A stretch of DNA of 64,000 nt from JAJPKK01 sp035311445 (GCA_035311445.1 DATGCX010000276.1:1-64000), one strand, 5' to 3'. Shown: positions 16,570 through 26,047, counted from the stretch's first letter. Numbers and translations: made by a program. The notes: generated by a model not told the origin, from the sequence alone.

Positions 16570-18071
16570 CACTTCACCTCGGCGAGACCCGACACGGCAT
16601 TCGCTGCCTCGGTCTTCAATCGGTCGATGATGCGCGTCGTCGACGAATCCGGAAGCAGTTCGACCAGCACCACCCTGCCGCCATACGATTCGACCAGCTC
16701 GCGCCCGACGACCTGATCGATCCGGTAGTCGGCGCCCTTCACCAGCACGTCGGGCTTGACGCAGGCAATGAGCTCGAGCGGCGTATCATCAGCAAACAGC
16801 ACGACCGCGTCGACAAAGGCGAGCCCTGCCAGGACGATCGAGCGCGCGGCTTCGGCCTGGACCGGTCGCGACGCGCCCTTTAGGCGCTTCACCGAGGCGT
16901 CGTTGTTGAGGCCGACGACCAGCCTGTCGCAATAGGAGCGCGCCTCGCACAAGAGCTGAACGTGCCCCGGATGGAGTAGATCGAAGCAGCCGTTGGTGAA
17001 GCCCACCGTCAGCCCTTCCCGGCGCCACGTCGTGACGCAATCCCTGACCGCCTCCATTGGCTTTATCTTTTCTCGCAGTTCGAAGTGCGGGCGCGACAGC
17101 AGCAGATCACGCAACTCGTTCGCGGTGACCAGTGACGTTCCTTTCTTGGCGACGACGACACCGGCCGCCACATTAGCGAGCAGCGCGGCGTTGCGAATTC
17201 CGGCGCCGCTGACGAGCGCGAGGGCGAAACCCGCCGCCACCGTATCGCCGGCACCGGACACGTCAACGACACGCTTCGCCGTCGCGTCGAACGAAACCGC
17301 CTCGCCATCGCGCGAAACGATCAGCGCGCCGCGTTCGCCGCGCGTCACCAACACGCTTTCGCAGTCGATTTGGTCCACCAGGGATTTGGCGGCCGCCTTG
17401 AGGGCTGTCTCGTCGTTATTCACGGGACGCCGCAATGCCTGGGCGAGTTCGCCGACATTGGGCGTCAGCGCGGTAGCGCCGCGATAGCGATCATAATCGA
17501 GTCCTTTTGGATCAACGATGACTGGCGTGCTTGTCCGTTGCCCCGCCGCGATCACGGCGGCCACGACCCTTGGGGTCAACATGCCCTTGGCGTAGTCCGA
17601 CAGCACAACCGCATCGACGGCTTCAATTCGACTGCGCACCGCCGCGATGATTGCGTCTTCGATCTTTTGACCGACCGGCTTCGTTTCCTCAGTATCGGCC
17701 CGCAGCAGATGGGTGTTGTGCAGATAGGCGACGAAGCGCGTCTTGGCGGTGGTGACGCGGCCCTCGACCTCGACCAGCCCGTCGGTGGAAACCTCGATGC
17801 CGTTGAGATGGTGACGGATCGATCGCGCCGCGTCGTCGCGGCCAACCACGGCGACAATCTCGCAGGCAGCGCCGAGGCTCACGACGTTACGAACCACATT
17901 GCCGGAACCGCCGACGACATCCTGAGGGCCGGCGGTTTCAAGAACCGGTGCCGGCGCTTCGGGTGAAATGCGCGAAACCGTGCCGTAGACGAAGCGGTCG
18001 AGCATAATGTCGCCGACCACAAGCACACGCTTGTGGCGGAATTGGTCAAGAACGGTCTCGAATGAACTCAT
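16569..18071 (-). CDS. hldE: Bifunctional heptose 7-phosphate kinase / heptose 1-phosphate adenylyltransferase
   Basis: 500 residues. The N-terminal ribokinase-type domain (about 1-330) carries 'VVGDIMLDRFVYG' and the anion-hole motif 'DVSGAGDTVAAGFALA'. The C-terminal nucleotidyltransferase domain (about 350-490) carries 'GFTNGCFDLLHPGHV'. It makes ADP-heptose precursors for the lipopolysaccharide inner core. hldD, the next enzyme, lies divergently at 18642, and transaldolase and an AGE isomerase follow on this strand, giving a heptose-supply cluster. Confidence 0.96.
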   Translation of the reverse strand: MSSFETVLDQFRHKRVLVVGDIMLDRFVYGTVSRISPEAPAPVLETAGPQDVVGGSGNVVRNVVSLGAACEIVAVVGRDDAARSIRHHLNGIEVSTDGLVEVEGRVTTAKTRFVAYLHNTHLLRADTEETKPVGQKIEDAIIAAVRSRIEAVDAVVLSDYAKGMLTPRVVAAVIAAGQRTSTPVIVDPKGLDYDRYRGATALTPNVGELAQALRRPVNNDETALKAAAKSLVDQIDCESVLVTRGERGALIVSRDGEAVSFDATAKRVVDVSGAGDTVAAGFALALVSGAGIRNAALLANVAAGVVVAKKGTSLVTANELRDLLLSRPHFELREKIKPMEAVRDCVTTWRREGLTVGFTNGCFDLLHPGHVQLLCEARSYCDRLVVGLNNDASVKRLKGASRPVQAEAARSIVLAGLAFVDAVVLFADDTPLELIACVKPDVLVKGADYRIDQVVGRELVESYGGRVVLVELLPDSSTTRIIDRLKTEAANAVSGLAEVK

Positions 18072-18641
18072 GGGCTCCCTTGCGTTAACTTGAATGCGCC
18101 TCCGGCGGTGGTCCAGCGCAGTGGTTTAGAGCACATCCCGCTGACATTTGTTCAATGTCATTGCCGGATCAGGCCCGCGGGTGACAGACGAAAGGTGGAT
18201 CAACTTCATCAAGACACGCCCTAGGAGCCTCACATTGCTTGGTCCCCTCCCCCGCTTGCGGGGAGGGCAAGTGAGGGCGCCCGTGGCTCCGAAATATGGC
18301 AAGTACCCCCTCCCTAACCCTCCCCGCCAATCGGGGGAGGGAAAGATGCAAATGCGACCGTTTTCCGACCGTCCGGACCATAGCGGGTTTGGATCGTTTG
18401 CACCATGTCCTTGATGTTGCGCAGTGTTTCGGAATGGTGCAAAGAAGCGCGCATTCTTGGAGCGAAATCGCGTGCAAGGGGATAAAGGCGCACTCTTGGC
18501 GCCGCGCCCACGCCGGTGCGGCAACGGTGCGCACACCGAGCCTGTCATCGGGCCGGCGGTAGGCCGGACCCGCTGGCTTTGCCCACCGTACGGCACATTG
18601 ATTTCATAGAAACATGCTCCGGCGAGACAACGAGCCCTGAA
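18072..18641. other. Divergent spacer between hldE and hldD
   Basis: 570 bases with no gene. It holds a partial family C repeat (about 18160-18190) and a family B repeat (18243-18343). The frames that run through it on both strands are shadows of these repeats. Promoters for hldE and hldD must lie near its ends. Confidence 0.6.
18243..18343. repeat. GC-rich composite palindromic repeat (family B)
   Basis: Two hairpins facing each other: 'CCTCCCCCGCTTGCGGGGAG' at the left, and 'CCCTCCCC...GGGGGAGGG' at the right. Other copies: 29409-29526, 38671-38785, 57091-57196, 58551-58657, and shorter ones at 34915-34951 and 61779-61804. Confidence 0.75.
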
Positions 18642-19616
18642 ATGTTGCTGGTGACCGGCGGAGCGGGATTCATCGGGTCGAACGTGGTCGCCGACCTCAA
18701 CGAGGCCGGACACATCGATGTCGCGGTCAACGACACGCTCGGATCGGACGGCAAGTGGCGCAATTTGCAGAAGCGCCGGCTGGCCGACTTCATCCCTCCG
18801 TCAGACCTGTCCGGCTGGCTCCAGGGCCGCAAGCTTGATGCGGTGATCCATCTCGGCGCCATCTCATCCACGACGGCAACCGACGGCGACCAAGTGATCG
18901 AAAACAATTTCCGGCTGTCGCTGCGGCTGCTCGACTGGTGCACGACGACGCGCACGCCCTTCATCTACGCGTCCTCCGCAGCAACTTACGGCAACGGCGA
19001 GGTGGGCTTTGTCGATGACCTCCCAACGCTTGTCAGGTTACGGCCGATGAACCTCTATGGCTGGAGCAAACACCTGTTCGATCTCGCGGTCCTCGATCGC
19101 GCCGCCAAAAAGCGATCGCTGCCGCCGCAATGGGTAGGGCTCAAATTCTTTAACGTCTATGGCCCGAACGAATATCATAAAGGCGAGATGATGAGTGTGC
19201 TCTGCAAGGTGTTCGACAAGGCCAAGGGAGGAGAGCCGGTGCGGTTGTTCAAGTCCCACCGTGCCGGGATCTCGGACGGCGACCAACGGCGCGATTTCGT
19301 CTACGTGGAGGATGTGACGGCGGTGATGCGCTGGCTGCTCGGCACGCCGTCGGTCAACGGACTGTTCAACGTGGGCACGGGCAAAGCGCAGAGCTTTCGC
19401 GAAATGATCGAGGCAATGTTTGCGGCGCTCGGCCGGCCGCCCAACATCGAATACATCGACATGCCGGCTTCGATCCGCGATAGCTATCAATACTTCACCC
19501 AGGCCTCGATCGAGAGCCTGCGCGGCGCCGGGTACAATGGGGGGTTCACCCCCCTTGCAACCGCGGTCCGGCGCTATGTGGGGGATTTCCTCGACCAGGC
19601 GGACCGGTATCGGTAA
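18642..19616 (+). CDS. hldD: ADP-L-glycero-D-manno-heptose 6-epimerase
   Basis: 324 residues of the extended short-chain dehydrogenase family. NAD(P)-binding 'GGAGFIGSN' (6-14) and the catalytic YxxxK motif (Tyr139, Lys143 in 'LYGWSKH') are present, with 'FFNVYGPNEYHKG' further on. It converts ADP-D-glycero-D-manno-heptose to the L-glycero form for lipopolysaccharide core. The start at 18642 was chosen because the Rossmann motif begins right after it; the frame is open further upstream through the repeat region. Confidence 0.95.
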   Translation: MLLVTGGAGFIGSNVVADLNEAGHIDVAVNDTLGSDGKWRNLQKRRLADFIPPSDLSGWLQGRKLDAVIHLGAISSTTATDGDQVIENNFRLSLRLLDWCTTTRTPFIYASSAATYGNGEVGFVDDLPTLVRLRPMNLYGWSKHLFDLAVLDRAAKKRSLPPQWVGLKFFNVYGPNEYHKGEMMSVLCKVFDKAKGGEPVRLFKSHRAGISDGDQRRDFVYVEDVTAVMRWLLGTPSVNGLFNVGTGKAQSFREMIEAMFAALGRPPNIEYIDMPASIRDSYQYFTQASIESLRGAGYNGGFTPLATAVRRYVGDFLDQADRYR

Positions 19617-19630
19617 TGCTGCTTGTGGGA

Positions 19631-19722
19631 TTGAATGGTGGGTGGCCGGCGTTCTGGGCGTGATCGTCGGCGCCGTGTGGAACTATGCAATGTCGTCGAT
19701 GTTCACGTGGAAAGCATCCTGA
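19631..19722 (+). pseudogene. C-terminal fragment of a GtrA-like membrane segment
   Basis: Directly after hldD, in the +1-shifted frame, the sequence reads 'VAGVLGVIVGAVWNYAMSS' followed by 'MFTWKAS' and a stop. This is the usual last transmembrane helix and 'NY..S..FTW' end of GtrA domains (often fused to dolichyl-phosphate-mannose-type glycosyltransferases). The rest of the gene is absent. It is a deletion scar. Confidence 0.5.
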
Positions 19723-19810
19723 TGGTCGGCTGGCATTTGCCGTAAAGCCGTGCAAGTTTAACCGGAGCGTGGAGAAATCCGCGGGGCGCGCCTGATACAA
19801 CCGACGTCAA

Positions 19811-20614
19811 ATGGCTGACGAGCAACCACCTCGGTCGCACGTGCTGGCGGCGCTCTATCGAATCTACGAGCGGCGACTTACGCGGCAGGTTCGAGCCCAT
19901 CCCGTGCCGCGACATGTCGGCGTCATTCTGGACGGCAATCGGCGGCACGGCAGGCAGCACCAACTGACGGACTTCGAGGAGGTCTACATCGTCGGCGCCA
20001 ACAGGCTCGATGATCTGCTCAACTGGTGCGTCGAACTCGGCATTCCGGCGGTGACGTTGTGGGTGCTTTCGACCGACAATCTTGCCCGCAAACCGCAGGA
20101 AGTGTCCGGCATACTGGCGGCCATCGAAACCAAATTGCTCGAACTCGCCAAGGCGCCGCAGATCCACCGCCAGCGCGTCCGGGTCAGAGCCATCGGCCGG
20201 CTGGATTTGTTGCCGGCCCCGACGCTCACCGCCGTGCGTGCGGCGGAAGCCGCGACCCAGGACTACGATGGCTTGCATCTCACTATCGCGGCCGCCTACG
20301 GGGGCCGTCAGGAGATCACGGATGCGGTGCAATCGCTTCTCAGGGAGCAGTTGAAGAAGGGCAAAAGGCTCGAGGACGTCATCGAGGCGGTAACCCCCGA
20401 GGCAGTCGGGCGGCACATCTACTCGCCCGATCTGCCTGATCCTGACCTCATCATCCGCACCAGCGGAGAAATCCGGCTCTCGGGTTTCCTGCTCTGGCAG
20501 AGCACAACCTCCGAATTCTACTTTTCCGAAGTAAACTGGCCGGCGTTTCGCAAAATCGACTTCCTGCGGGCCATTCGTTCGTTTCAGGGCCGTACACGAC
20601 GGTATGGGCTTTGA
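19811..20614 (+). CDS. cis-Prenyltransferase (UppS family), probably a second copy
   Basis: 267 residues with the family signature 'VGVILDGNRRHG' (catalytic Asp41), 'LGIPAVTLWVLSTDN' and the C-terminal 'DLIIRTSGEIRLSGFLLWQS' with 'SEFYFSEVNWPAF'. It condenses isopentenyl diphosphate into cis-polyprenyl diphosphates. The first motif differs from housekeeping UppS (normally MDGNGRWA), and no cdsA, dxr or frr is near, so it is likely a paralogue making a shorter or special prenyl chain. It starts 195 bases after hldD. Confidence 0.85.
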   Translation: MADEQPPRSHVLAALYRIYERRLTRQVRAHPVPRHVGVILDGNRRHGRQHQLTDFEEVYIVGANRLDDLLNWCVELGIPAVTLWVLSTDNLARKPQEVSGILAAIETKLLELAKAPQIHRQRVRVRAIGRLDLLPAPTLTAVRAAEAATQDYDGLHLTIAAAYGGRQEITDAVQSLLREQLKKGKRLEDVIEAVTPEAVGRHIYSPDLPDPDLIIRTSGEIRLSGFLLWQSTTSEFYFSEVNWPAFRKIDFLRAIRSFQGRTRRYGL

Positions 20615-20664
20615 GTAGGGCGGACGCTCGGCACCATACCGTGGTCGCATGTCTGCGGCGCGGT

Positions 20665-21222
20665 TTACGGGCGAGTGTCCACGCGCATGTACTTCGTATG
20701 GCAGCCGTCGCAGGCGGCACGCAGCTGTATCCCAAGCTGTTTGAACTTGTCGGCGCTTTCGGCGCGGCTCGCGTCCAATGCGGCCGTCGCGGCGGCCTGA
20801 GCCAAACCGTAGAAGTCGTCAAAGCTTTCCCAGACAGCCAGTGTCGCCGTCGTCAGGCTTTGCGAGCCGTCGGCCGCAGTTGTCGGCTTCGTCTGCGGTG
20901 GGAACAGATGCGGAAATGCCGTAAGCAACGTGCTGATCCGGTCGGCATGCGCTTTCAGTTCGTCGAGTTGATACTCCTTGCCGGTGCCGGCGAGATCGAT
21001 CGCCATCATCTCTGCATCGATGCCGTCCATGACAGTTTGGCGGGCCTGCACGACGTCGTCGGGGTGATCCGTGCCGGTCAAGCCGGGAACGCGTTCCTGG
21101 CTGCGCGCGGTGATCGCCAGCGCGATCGCTGCGGCAAGCAGTGCGGGAAAGGCGATGGCCATCATGGGGCCCGCGGTGAGCCGACCTCTTCCCTTGCGCC
21201 TCATTGGCAGTATTCGAAACAT
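20665..21222 (-). CDS. Cytochrome c' (class II c-type cytochrome)-like protein
   Basis: 185 residues with an N-terminal membrane anchor or signal ('MAIAFPALLAAAIALAI') and a single heme-binding motif CDGCH close to the C-terminus, the arrangement of cytochrome c'/c556 four-helix bundles. It is likely periplasmic, with a role in electron transfer or gas binding. ATG at 21222 was chosen because AAGGAGG sits seven bases upstream; a TTG two codons earlier is inside that site. Confidence 0.8.
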   Translation of the reverse strand: MFRILPMRRKGRGRLTAGPMMAIAFPALLAAAIALAITARSQERVPGLTGTDHPDDVVQARQTVMDGIDAEMMAIDLAGTGKEYQLDELKAHADRISTLLTAFPHLFPPQTKPTTAADGSQSLTTATLAVWESFDDFYGLAQAAATAALDASRAESADKFKQLGIQLRAACDGCHTKYMRVDTRP

Positions 21223-21273
21223 CGGCAAACCTCCTTGACCCGTGGCTGTCAGCGCCGCGAATTCGCCGTTGGC

Positions 21274-21627
21274 CTAGAACAATACCCAGACGCCGACAAG
21301 CCGCGCCTGCTCGACCCCCGGCTTGGCATAATCGCACACGCCGTCGGGGAATGTCTGTTTCAACAGCACGAAACGCTCGGACGTGATGGCTTGTAGTCCG
21401 CCATGTCGCCAGACTTGAGCGTGCATTTGAAGACATCGTCGGTGCCCGGAGCCCTGGCTGCGAGCCGCGCGTCCCCGGCGAACGGGAACAGCTTCCTTCA
21501 GCGATCCGGGTCGGTGACCTTTTCGATCGCCCCACTACTGTAGCGGGCCCGCCACTGTCGGGTAGCAGGCATCGAGGAAATCGGCGGGCTTGTTGGCGGC
21601 GACCTTCCCGGCCTTCGGTTGGCTCAC
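21274..21627 (-). pseudogene. DUF6351-like protein, C-terminal remnant with several frameshifts
   Basis: Three minus-strand frames in succession carry pieces of one protein end: 'NKPADFLDACYP', then 'LFPFAGDARLAARAPGTDDV' with 'FKCTLKSGDMADY', then 'LKQTFPDGVCDYAKPGVEQA'. I recognise this as the C-terminus of DUF6351-type secreted proteins. At least one stop and two frame changes separate the pieces. A GTG with GGAGG upstream opens the first piece (about 30 codons), but the gene cannot be functional. Confidence 0.5.
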
Positions 21628-21812
21628 TTACAACCTCCGCTCGATTGTTCGATTTCTTTATCGCTCGGGCAAAAATAGACCCACAGTCGCCACGGGGCAA
21701 TGTGAGCGCCGTCTGGTCATCTGTTCAAGTTGATTTGCCTCAAGGCAATGCCACCACCGCCGGTGTTTGAATGCAAGCAAGCCTGACGAATCTTAATAAA
21801 TGAGACAAGGCA

Positions 21813-22373
21813 ATGGCGATCAAAATCGGATTGGCGGCCTTTGCTATGCTTGCGGTTTTTGCGGGCGTCGCTCCCACACTTCACCCGTTCGACGGTGAAC
21901 ATGGTTACCAGTACAGCCACAGCGATTCTGCGGTGCGCGACGCCGAAGAACGAGCCGCGAAAAAGAAAGAGGCGGAGCCGAAGACTGCGGAATGGAAAGA
22001 AGCCGGGGTGAACAGGCACGAAGGGATTGAAGCAAAGATCGCGCCACAATCCTTGCAGCTACAGTTCTTATACACGTACTATATTTGGATGCAGATTTGT
22101 GCAGAGCGATTTAATCAATTTGACAACGTGAAAGCGGAACTTAGGGAGGTTTTAAGAAGCAAGGAAGCCAGTTATCCGTCGGAACAAGCGGACACCATTT
22201 GGAATGCGACGGCTGAGAGGTTCCAACGGCTGGAACCGGTGCTGAGGATCACCGGAGATGACCAACTTTACGTGGACTGCGATCAAAACAGCAGGTACGT
22301 TGAGGGCCTGTTGACGCTTGTATCCCGAATGGGAGACCCGTCGCCGCGCGTTCTCAGAAAAAAAGATTTTTAG
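21813..22373 (+). CDS. Secreted protein of unknown function
   Basis: 186 residues with a signal peptide ('LAAFAMLAVFAGVAPTL'), a charged Lys/Glu-rich stretch (about 45-70), then a helical region with 'YTYYIWMQICAERF' and two further cysteine-containing segments. No family recognised. Third positions are less GC-rich than in neighbouring genes, suggesting recent acquisition. It stands alone before the copper operon. Confidence 0.6.
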   Translation: MAIKIGLAAFAMLAVFAGVAPTLHPFDGEHGYQYSHSDSAVRDAEERAAKKKEAEPKTAEWKEAGVNRHEGIEAKIAPQSLQLQFLYTYYIWMQICAERFNQFDNVKAELREVLRSKEASYPSEQADTIWNATAERFQRLEPVLRITGDDQLYVDCDQNSRYVEGLLTLVSRMGDPSPRVLRKKDF

Positions 22374-22488
22374 ACGAGACGATTGGCGGAACCAACGAAG
22401 ACCTGCGGCCGGCGACCTGCTGAAGCGTTGTTGACGCTCGACGTGCGTGCTCCCATAATAACTTCGGCGAATCCAAATTGAGACAGCG

Positions 22489-22863
22489 ATGAAACTGTTG
22501 CGGACAATACCGGGTTTTGTCCGTTTGCTGGTCAGCCTGTTCCTGGTTGCCCAGTTCGCGGGCGTTGTGTCGTCGCCACGTGCGAGCGCCCCGCCGCTCG
22601 CGACCGCCCCGGCATCGCACGATCATCATCACCGTGCGCATGACCACGGAGATCAGGGAAAGCTGCATGACGATCACAGTCACGGCAGAAGCCTGGCCGA
22701 CACCTGCTGCGCCTTGCATGCGTATTTTGCCGGCGTTCTGCCTCCGATCATCGCGATCGAAACCGCCGCCGTAATCGGCAAATCTCTTTCCATCGACCCC
22801 GACACCGTGGCGCTCGGCGTCCCGCGCGACCGACTCGACCGCCCCCCAAGACCTCTGCACTGA
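22489..22863 (+). CDS. His-rich secreted small protein, first gene of the copper operon
   Basis: 124 residues: signal-like N-terminus, then a His/Asp-rich metal-binding stretch ('SHDHHHRAHDHGDQ' and 'HDDHSHGR'), a pair of cysteines ('TCCALHAYFAG') and a hydrophobic segment. Position and composition suggest metal binding or sensing in the periplasm. No named family. It leads a run of five genes on the same strand. Confidence 0.65.
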   Translation: MKLLRTIPGFVRLLVSLFLVAQFAGVVSSPRASAPPLATAPASHDHHHRAHDHGDQGKLHDDHSHGRSLADTCCALHAYFAGVLPPIIAIETAAVIGKSLSIDPDTVALGVPRDRLDRPPRPLH

Positions 22864-22930
22864 TCCGAGCCGCAGTGTGTCTGCGATTTGCGGGCACGCT
22901 TCTCCGACTGTGCGTGAGGTTTTAGACGTG

Positions 22931-23194
22931 ATGCTCAGACGTCGCTGGTGTGGAGCTCTATTCCGGCTCGGAATGGGGGGCGGATTCGTGCTTGGCAGCG
23001 CCGCGTGCGCGGCCGTTCCTCCTGCAGCATCTTCGGTCGCGGCCGCGGATCCGGCTGTGCGTGTTCCGGCTACGCGGTACCGCTCCGTTACGCCTGCCGG
23101 CGTCACGCTTGCGCCTGCAGAGCCGCAACCCTGGCAGGATCTCAACCGGAACGTCGCACCGCCTGCGCCGCCTTCGAAGGAGCGCGAGCCATGA
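22931..23194 (+). CDS. Small Ala/Pro-rich secreted protein
   Basis: 87 residues with an N-terminal hydrophobic segment ending in 'LGSAACAAVPPAAS' and a Pro/Ala-rich rest. The stop overlaps the start of the TolC-like gene by ATGA, so the two are translationally coupled. No function known. The ATG at 22931 was chosen because GAGG lies upstream; the frame is open a little further back. Confidence 0.6.
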   Translation: MLRRRWCGALFRLGMGGGFVLGSAACAAVPPAASSVAAADPAVRVPATRYRSVTPAGVTLAPAEPQPWQDLNRNVAPPAPPSKEREP

Positions 23195-24633
23195 CGGCCG
23201 CGCCGCAAACTCGCACGGGAGGCGCCCGCATGGCGGCATCCGTATTGGTGGCGATGTCGCTTGCCGAGTGCGCATCTTTCTCTCCGGATGCCGGCATGGA
23301 TGTGGTGAGCGGGATTACCGGGGCTGCGCTCTCGCAGGATGCGCACAAAGTTGATACGGCGGAGGCGGCCGATGCGGTGCGCACCCGCGTGCGACGGCTG
23401 CTCGCATCCCGACTCTCGGCCGAGGCGGCGGTTCAAGTGGCGCTGCTCAACAATAAGGGACTGCAGGCGGCCTACAATGAACTTGGGGTCGCGGAGGCCG
23501 TCCGGGTTGAAGCGAGCCTGCCGCCCAACCCGGCATTCTCGTTCAGTCGGATTTCAACGGCGGTCGAACTCGATATCGAGCGTCGGGTCGTCGCCGACGT
23601 TCTGGCGCTGGCCACGCTGCCCGCGCGCGCGGACATCGCCGGCGACCGTTTTCGTCAGGCGCAGCTCAATGCCGCCCGTGAAACGCTCAAGGTCGGGCTT
23701 GAAACGCGGCGGAACTATTATCATGCGGCGGCATCGCGCCAGGTGGTCGCTTTCCTGGAACAGGCGAGCGGGGCGGCCGAAACAGCGGCGAGGCTCGCAG
23801 CAGAGCTCGGACGGACCGGCGCCATGAACAAGCTCGATCAGGCACGCGAGCAATCGTTCTACGCCGAGCTTTCTGCCCAACTGGCAACAGCGCGACAACA
23901 GGTGACGAGCGACCGCGAGGCCTTGGTCCGGTCGCTCGGCCTGTGGGGTAACGACCTCGGATTCAAACTGCCGGAAGCGCTGCCGGCCTTGCCTAAGCGG
24001 CCGAGCAGCTTGCCGATGATCGAGGTTGAGGCAGTCAGCCGGCGCGTTGATCTTCAAATCGCCCGCATGGAGGTTGACGCACTCGCCAAATCCTATGGAC
24101 TTACCAACGCGACACGCTTCATCAACCTGCTCGATGTCGCCGGCATCTCCCGGACCCAGCGCGAACCAGGCGGCCCCCACGGTACCGGCGGCGGTGTCGA
24201 ACTCGAGTTCCAGGTGCCGCTCTTTGACTTCGGCGAGGTGCGGCTGCGGCAAGCCGGCGAAGCCTACATGCAGGCGGTCAACCGCCTTACGGAGAGAGCC
24301 GTGAACGTGCGGTCGGAGGCGCGTGAGGCCTACCGGGCCTACCGGTCCACCTACGATATTGCGACCCAGTACCGTGACCGGATCCTGCCGCTGCGCCAGG
24401 TCATCACGGACGAGACGATGCTGCGCTACGGCGCAATGCAGATCGACGTTTTCTCATTGCTGACCGAAGCGCGACAGCGCGTCGCCGTGAATATCGCAGC
24501 GATCGAAGCGCAACGGGAGTTCTGGCTGGCAAATGTCAATCTCACGGCTGCCGTGGCGGGCGGCGGCACAGCGGACAAGGCCGGCGCGACACCGCGCGTC
24601 GCGATCGAATCAGCCATCACCGCGGGCAACTGA
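23191..24633 (+). CDS. TolC-family outer membrane efflux protein
   Basis: 480 residues. The pattern is that of outer-membrane factors of the CusC/NodT type: 'AAVQVALLNNKGLQAAYNELG', a repeated alpha-hairpin organisation, 'VELEFQVPLFDFGEVRLRQ' and 'AREAYRAYRSTYDIATQYRD'. The N-terminus has a hydrophobic stretch ending at a Cys ('SLAEC'), an unusual lipobox because Glu precedes the Cys. It should form the outer-membrane duct of a metal exporter, but no membrane-fusion or RND subunit is in the window. Confidence 0.88.
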   Translation: MTAAPQTRTGGARMAASVLVAMSLAECASFSPDAGMDVVSGITGAALSQDAHKVDTAEAADAVRTRVRRLLASRLSAEAAVQVALLNNKGLQAAYNELGVAEAVRVEASLPPNPAFSFSRISTAVELDIERRVVADVLALATLPARADIAGDRFRQAQLNAARETLKVGLETRRNYYHAAASRQVVAFLEQASGAAETAARLAAELGRTGAMNKLDQAREQSFYAELSAQLATARQQVTSDREALVRSLGLWGNDLGFKLPEALPALPKRPSSLPMIEVEAVSRRVDLQIARMEVDALAKSYGLTNATRFINLLDVAGISRTQREPGGPHGTGGGVELEFQVPLFDFGEVRLRQAGEAYMQAVNRLTERAVNVRSEAREAYRAYRSTYDIATQYRDRILPLRQVITDETMLRYGAMQIDVFSLLTEARQRVAVNIAAIEAQREFWLANVNLTAAVAGGGTADKAGATPRVAIESAITAGN

Positions 24634-24652
24634 GCGAGTTGAGGGAACAGGC

Positions 24653-26035
24653 ATGTTATCGCGACGAAACCTGTTGGGAGCGGGGGCCGTGCTGGTAGGC
24701 GCAGGGGCAATCAGCGGCCGCGTGCAGGCCGCCGGCATTCCGGAGGCGCCGACCACCGCCACCAATACGATGCAGCCGCCGCTGTTCCCGTCGAACGGGC
24801 CGGATTACCAACCGGTCGTGACGCTGAATGGCTGGACGCTGCCCTGGCGAATGAATGGCGAGTGGAAAGAGTTCCATCTTGTTGCAGAGCCTGTGGTGCG
24901 TGAATTCGCGCCCGGGATGAAGGCCTATCTGTGGGGTTACAACGGCCAGTCGCCGGGGCCGACGATCGAGGCGGTGGAGGGCGACAGAGTTCGTATCTTC
25001 GTCACCAACAAGCTTCCCGAGCACACCACCGTACACTGGCACGGCATGCTCGTGCCGAATGGCATGGATGGCGTCGGCGGCGTCACCCAACCGCACATCG
25101 ATCCGGGCAAAACCTTCGTCTACGAGTTTGCGCTCAAGCGCAGCGGCAGCTTCATGTACCACCCGCACTCCGACGAGATGGTCCAGATGGCCATGGGCAT
25201 GATGGGCATGTTCGTGGTCCATCCGCGCGACGCAAAGCTCCACCGCGTCGACCGCGATTTCGTGTTCGTCATGAGCTCCTACCTGATCGACCCCGGCACC
25301 TATCTGCCGAAGGTTGCCGAGATGACCGACTTCAACATGTGGACGTGGAACGCGCGCGTATTTCCGGGCATCGATCCGCTGCCGGTCCGTCTCGGCGACC
25401 GCGTGCGCATACGCATCGGAAATCTCACCATGACGAACCATCCGATCCATCTGCACGGCCACAGCTTTGCCGTGACCTGTACCGACGGCGGTTGGATACC
25501 GGAAAGCGCACGCTGGCCGGAGACAACCATGGACGTTCCGGTCGGCGCGATCCGTGCCGTCGAGGTGGTCGCCGACGCGCCGGGCGACTGGGCGTTTCAT
25601 TGCCACAAGTCGCACCACACCATGAACGCCATGGGCCACAACACTCGAAATCTCATCGGCGTGAGCCAACAGGAACTCGCCAAAGCTCGGCGGGTGATCC
25701 CGGACTTCCACCCGATGGGAGCAGGCGGCATGGCCGATATGGGGTCGATGGAGATGCCGATGCCCGACAACACGCTCCCCATGATGACGGGCTTCGGGCA
25801 GTTCGGGCCGATTGAAATGGGCGGAATGTTTACCCTCATGAAGGTGCGTGAAGGCCTCGCCGCGAACGACTATGGCGATCCAGGCCCATACAACAATCCG
25901 GAGGGGACCGTCGCCTACGAGGTCAAAGGTGCGACCGAGCAATCCATCCCGCGATCGCAGAGCCCCGCGACCGGAGCCCGCCCAAGGACAGCAATCGAAA
26001 GGATCACAAAGAGAACTGCAAAATCACATCGCTAA
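24653..26035 (+). CDS. Multicopper oxidase, twin-arginine exported
   Basis: 460 residues. A twin-arginine signal ('LSRRNLLGAGAVLVGAG') is followed by cupredoxin domains with all copper motifs: 'HWHG', 'YHPHSDEM', 'HPIHLHGHSF' and 'HCHKSHHTMNAMGHN'. The last is the type-1 site with trinuclear-cluster ligands. A Met-rich region follows ('MADMGSMEMPMPD'), as in cuprous oxidases. It most likely oxidises Cu(I) in the periplasm for copper tolerance. Starts 19 bases after the TolC-like gene. Confidence 0.93.
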   Translation: MLSRRNLLGAGAVLVGAGAISGRVQAAGIPEAPTTATNTMQPPLFPSNGPDYQPVVTLNGWTLPWRMNGEWKEFHLVAEPVVREFAPGMKAYLWGYNGQSPGPTIEAVEGDRVRIFVTNKLPEHTTVHWHGMLVPNGMDGVGGVTQPHIDPGKTFVYEFALKRSGSFMYHPHSDEMVQMAMGMMGMFVVHPRDAKLHRVDRDFVFVMSSYLIDPGTYLPKVAEMTDFNMWTWNARVFPGIDPLPVRLGDRVRIRIGNLTMTNHPIHLHGHSFAVTCTDGGWIPESARWPETTMDVPVGAIRAVEVVADAPGDWAFHCHKSHHTMNAMGHNTRNLIGVSQQELAKARRVIPDFHPMGAGGMADMGSMEMPMPDNTLPMMTGFGQFGPIEMGGMFTLMKVREGLAANDYGDPGPYNNPEGTVAYEVKGATEQSIPRSQSPATGARPRTAIERITKRTAKSHR

Positions 26036-26047
26036 CGGGAGAGAAAC

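Noticed and set aside
18126..18713. 195-codon minus-strand frame upstream of hldD
   Set aside because: Runs through repeat families B and C and the hldD start; no domain.
22354..23436. 360-codon minus-strand frame opposite the copper operon leaders
   Set aside because: His-rich and TolC-like genes on the plus strand explain the sequence; this is their shadow.
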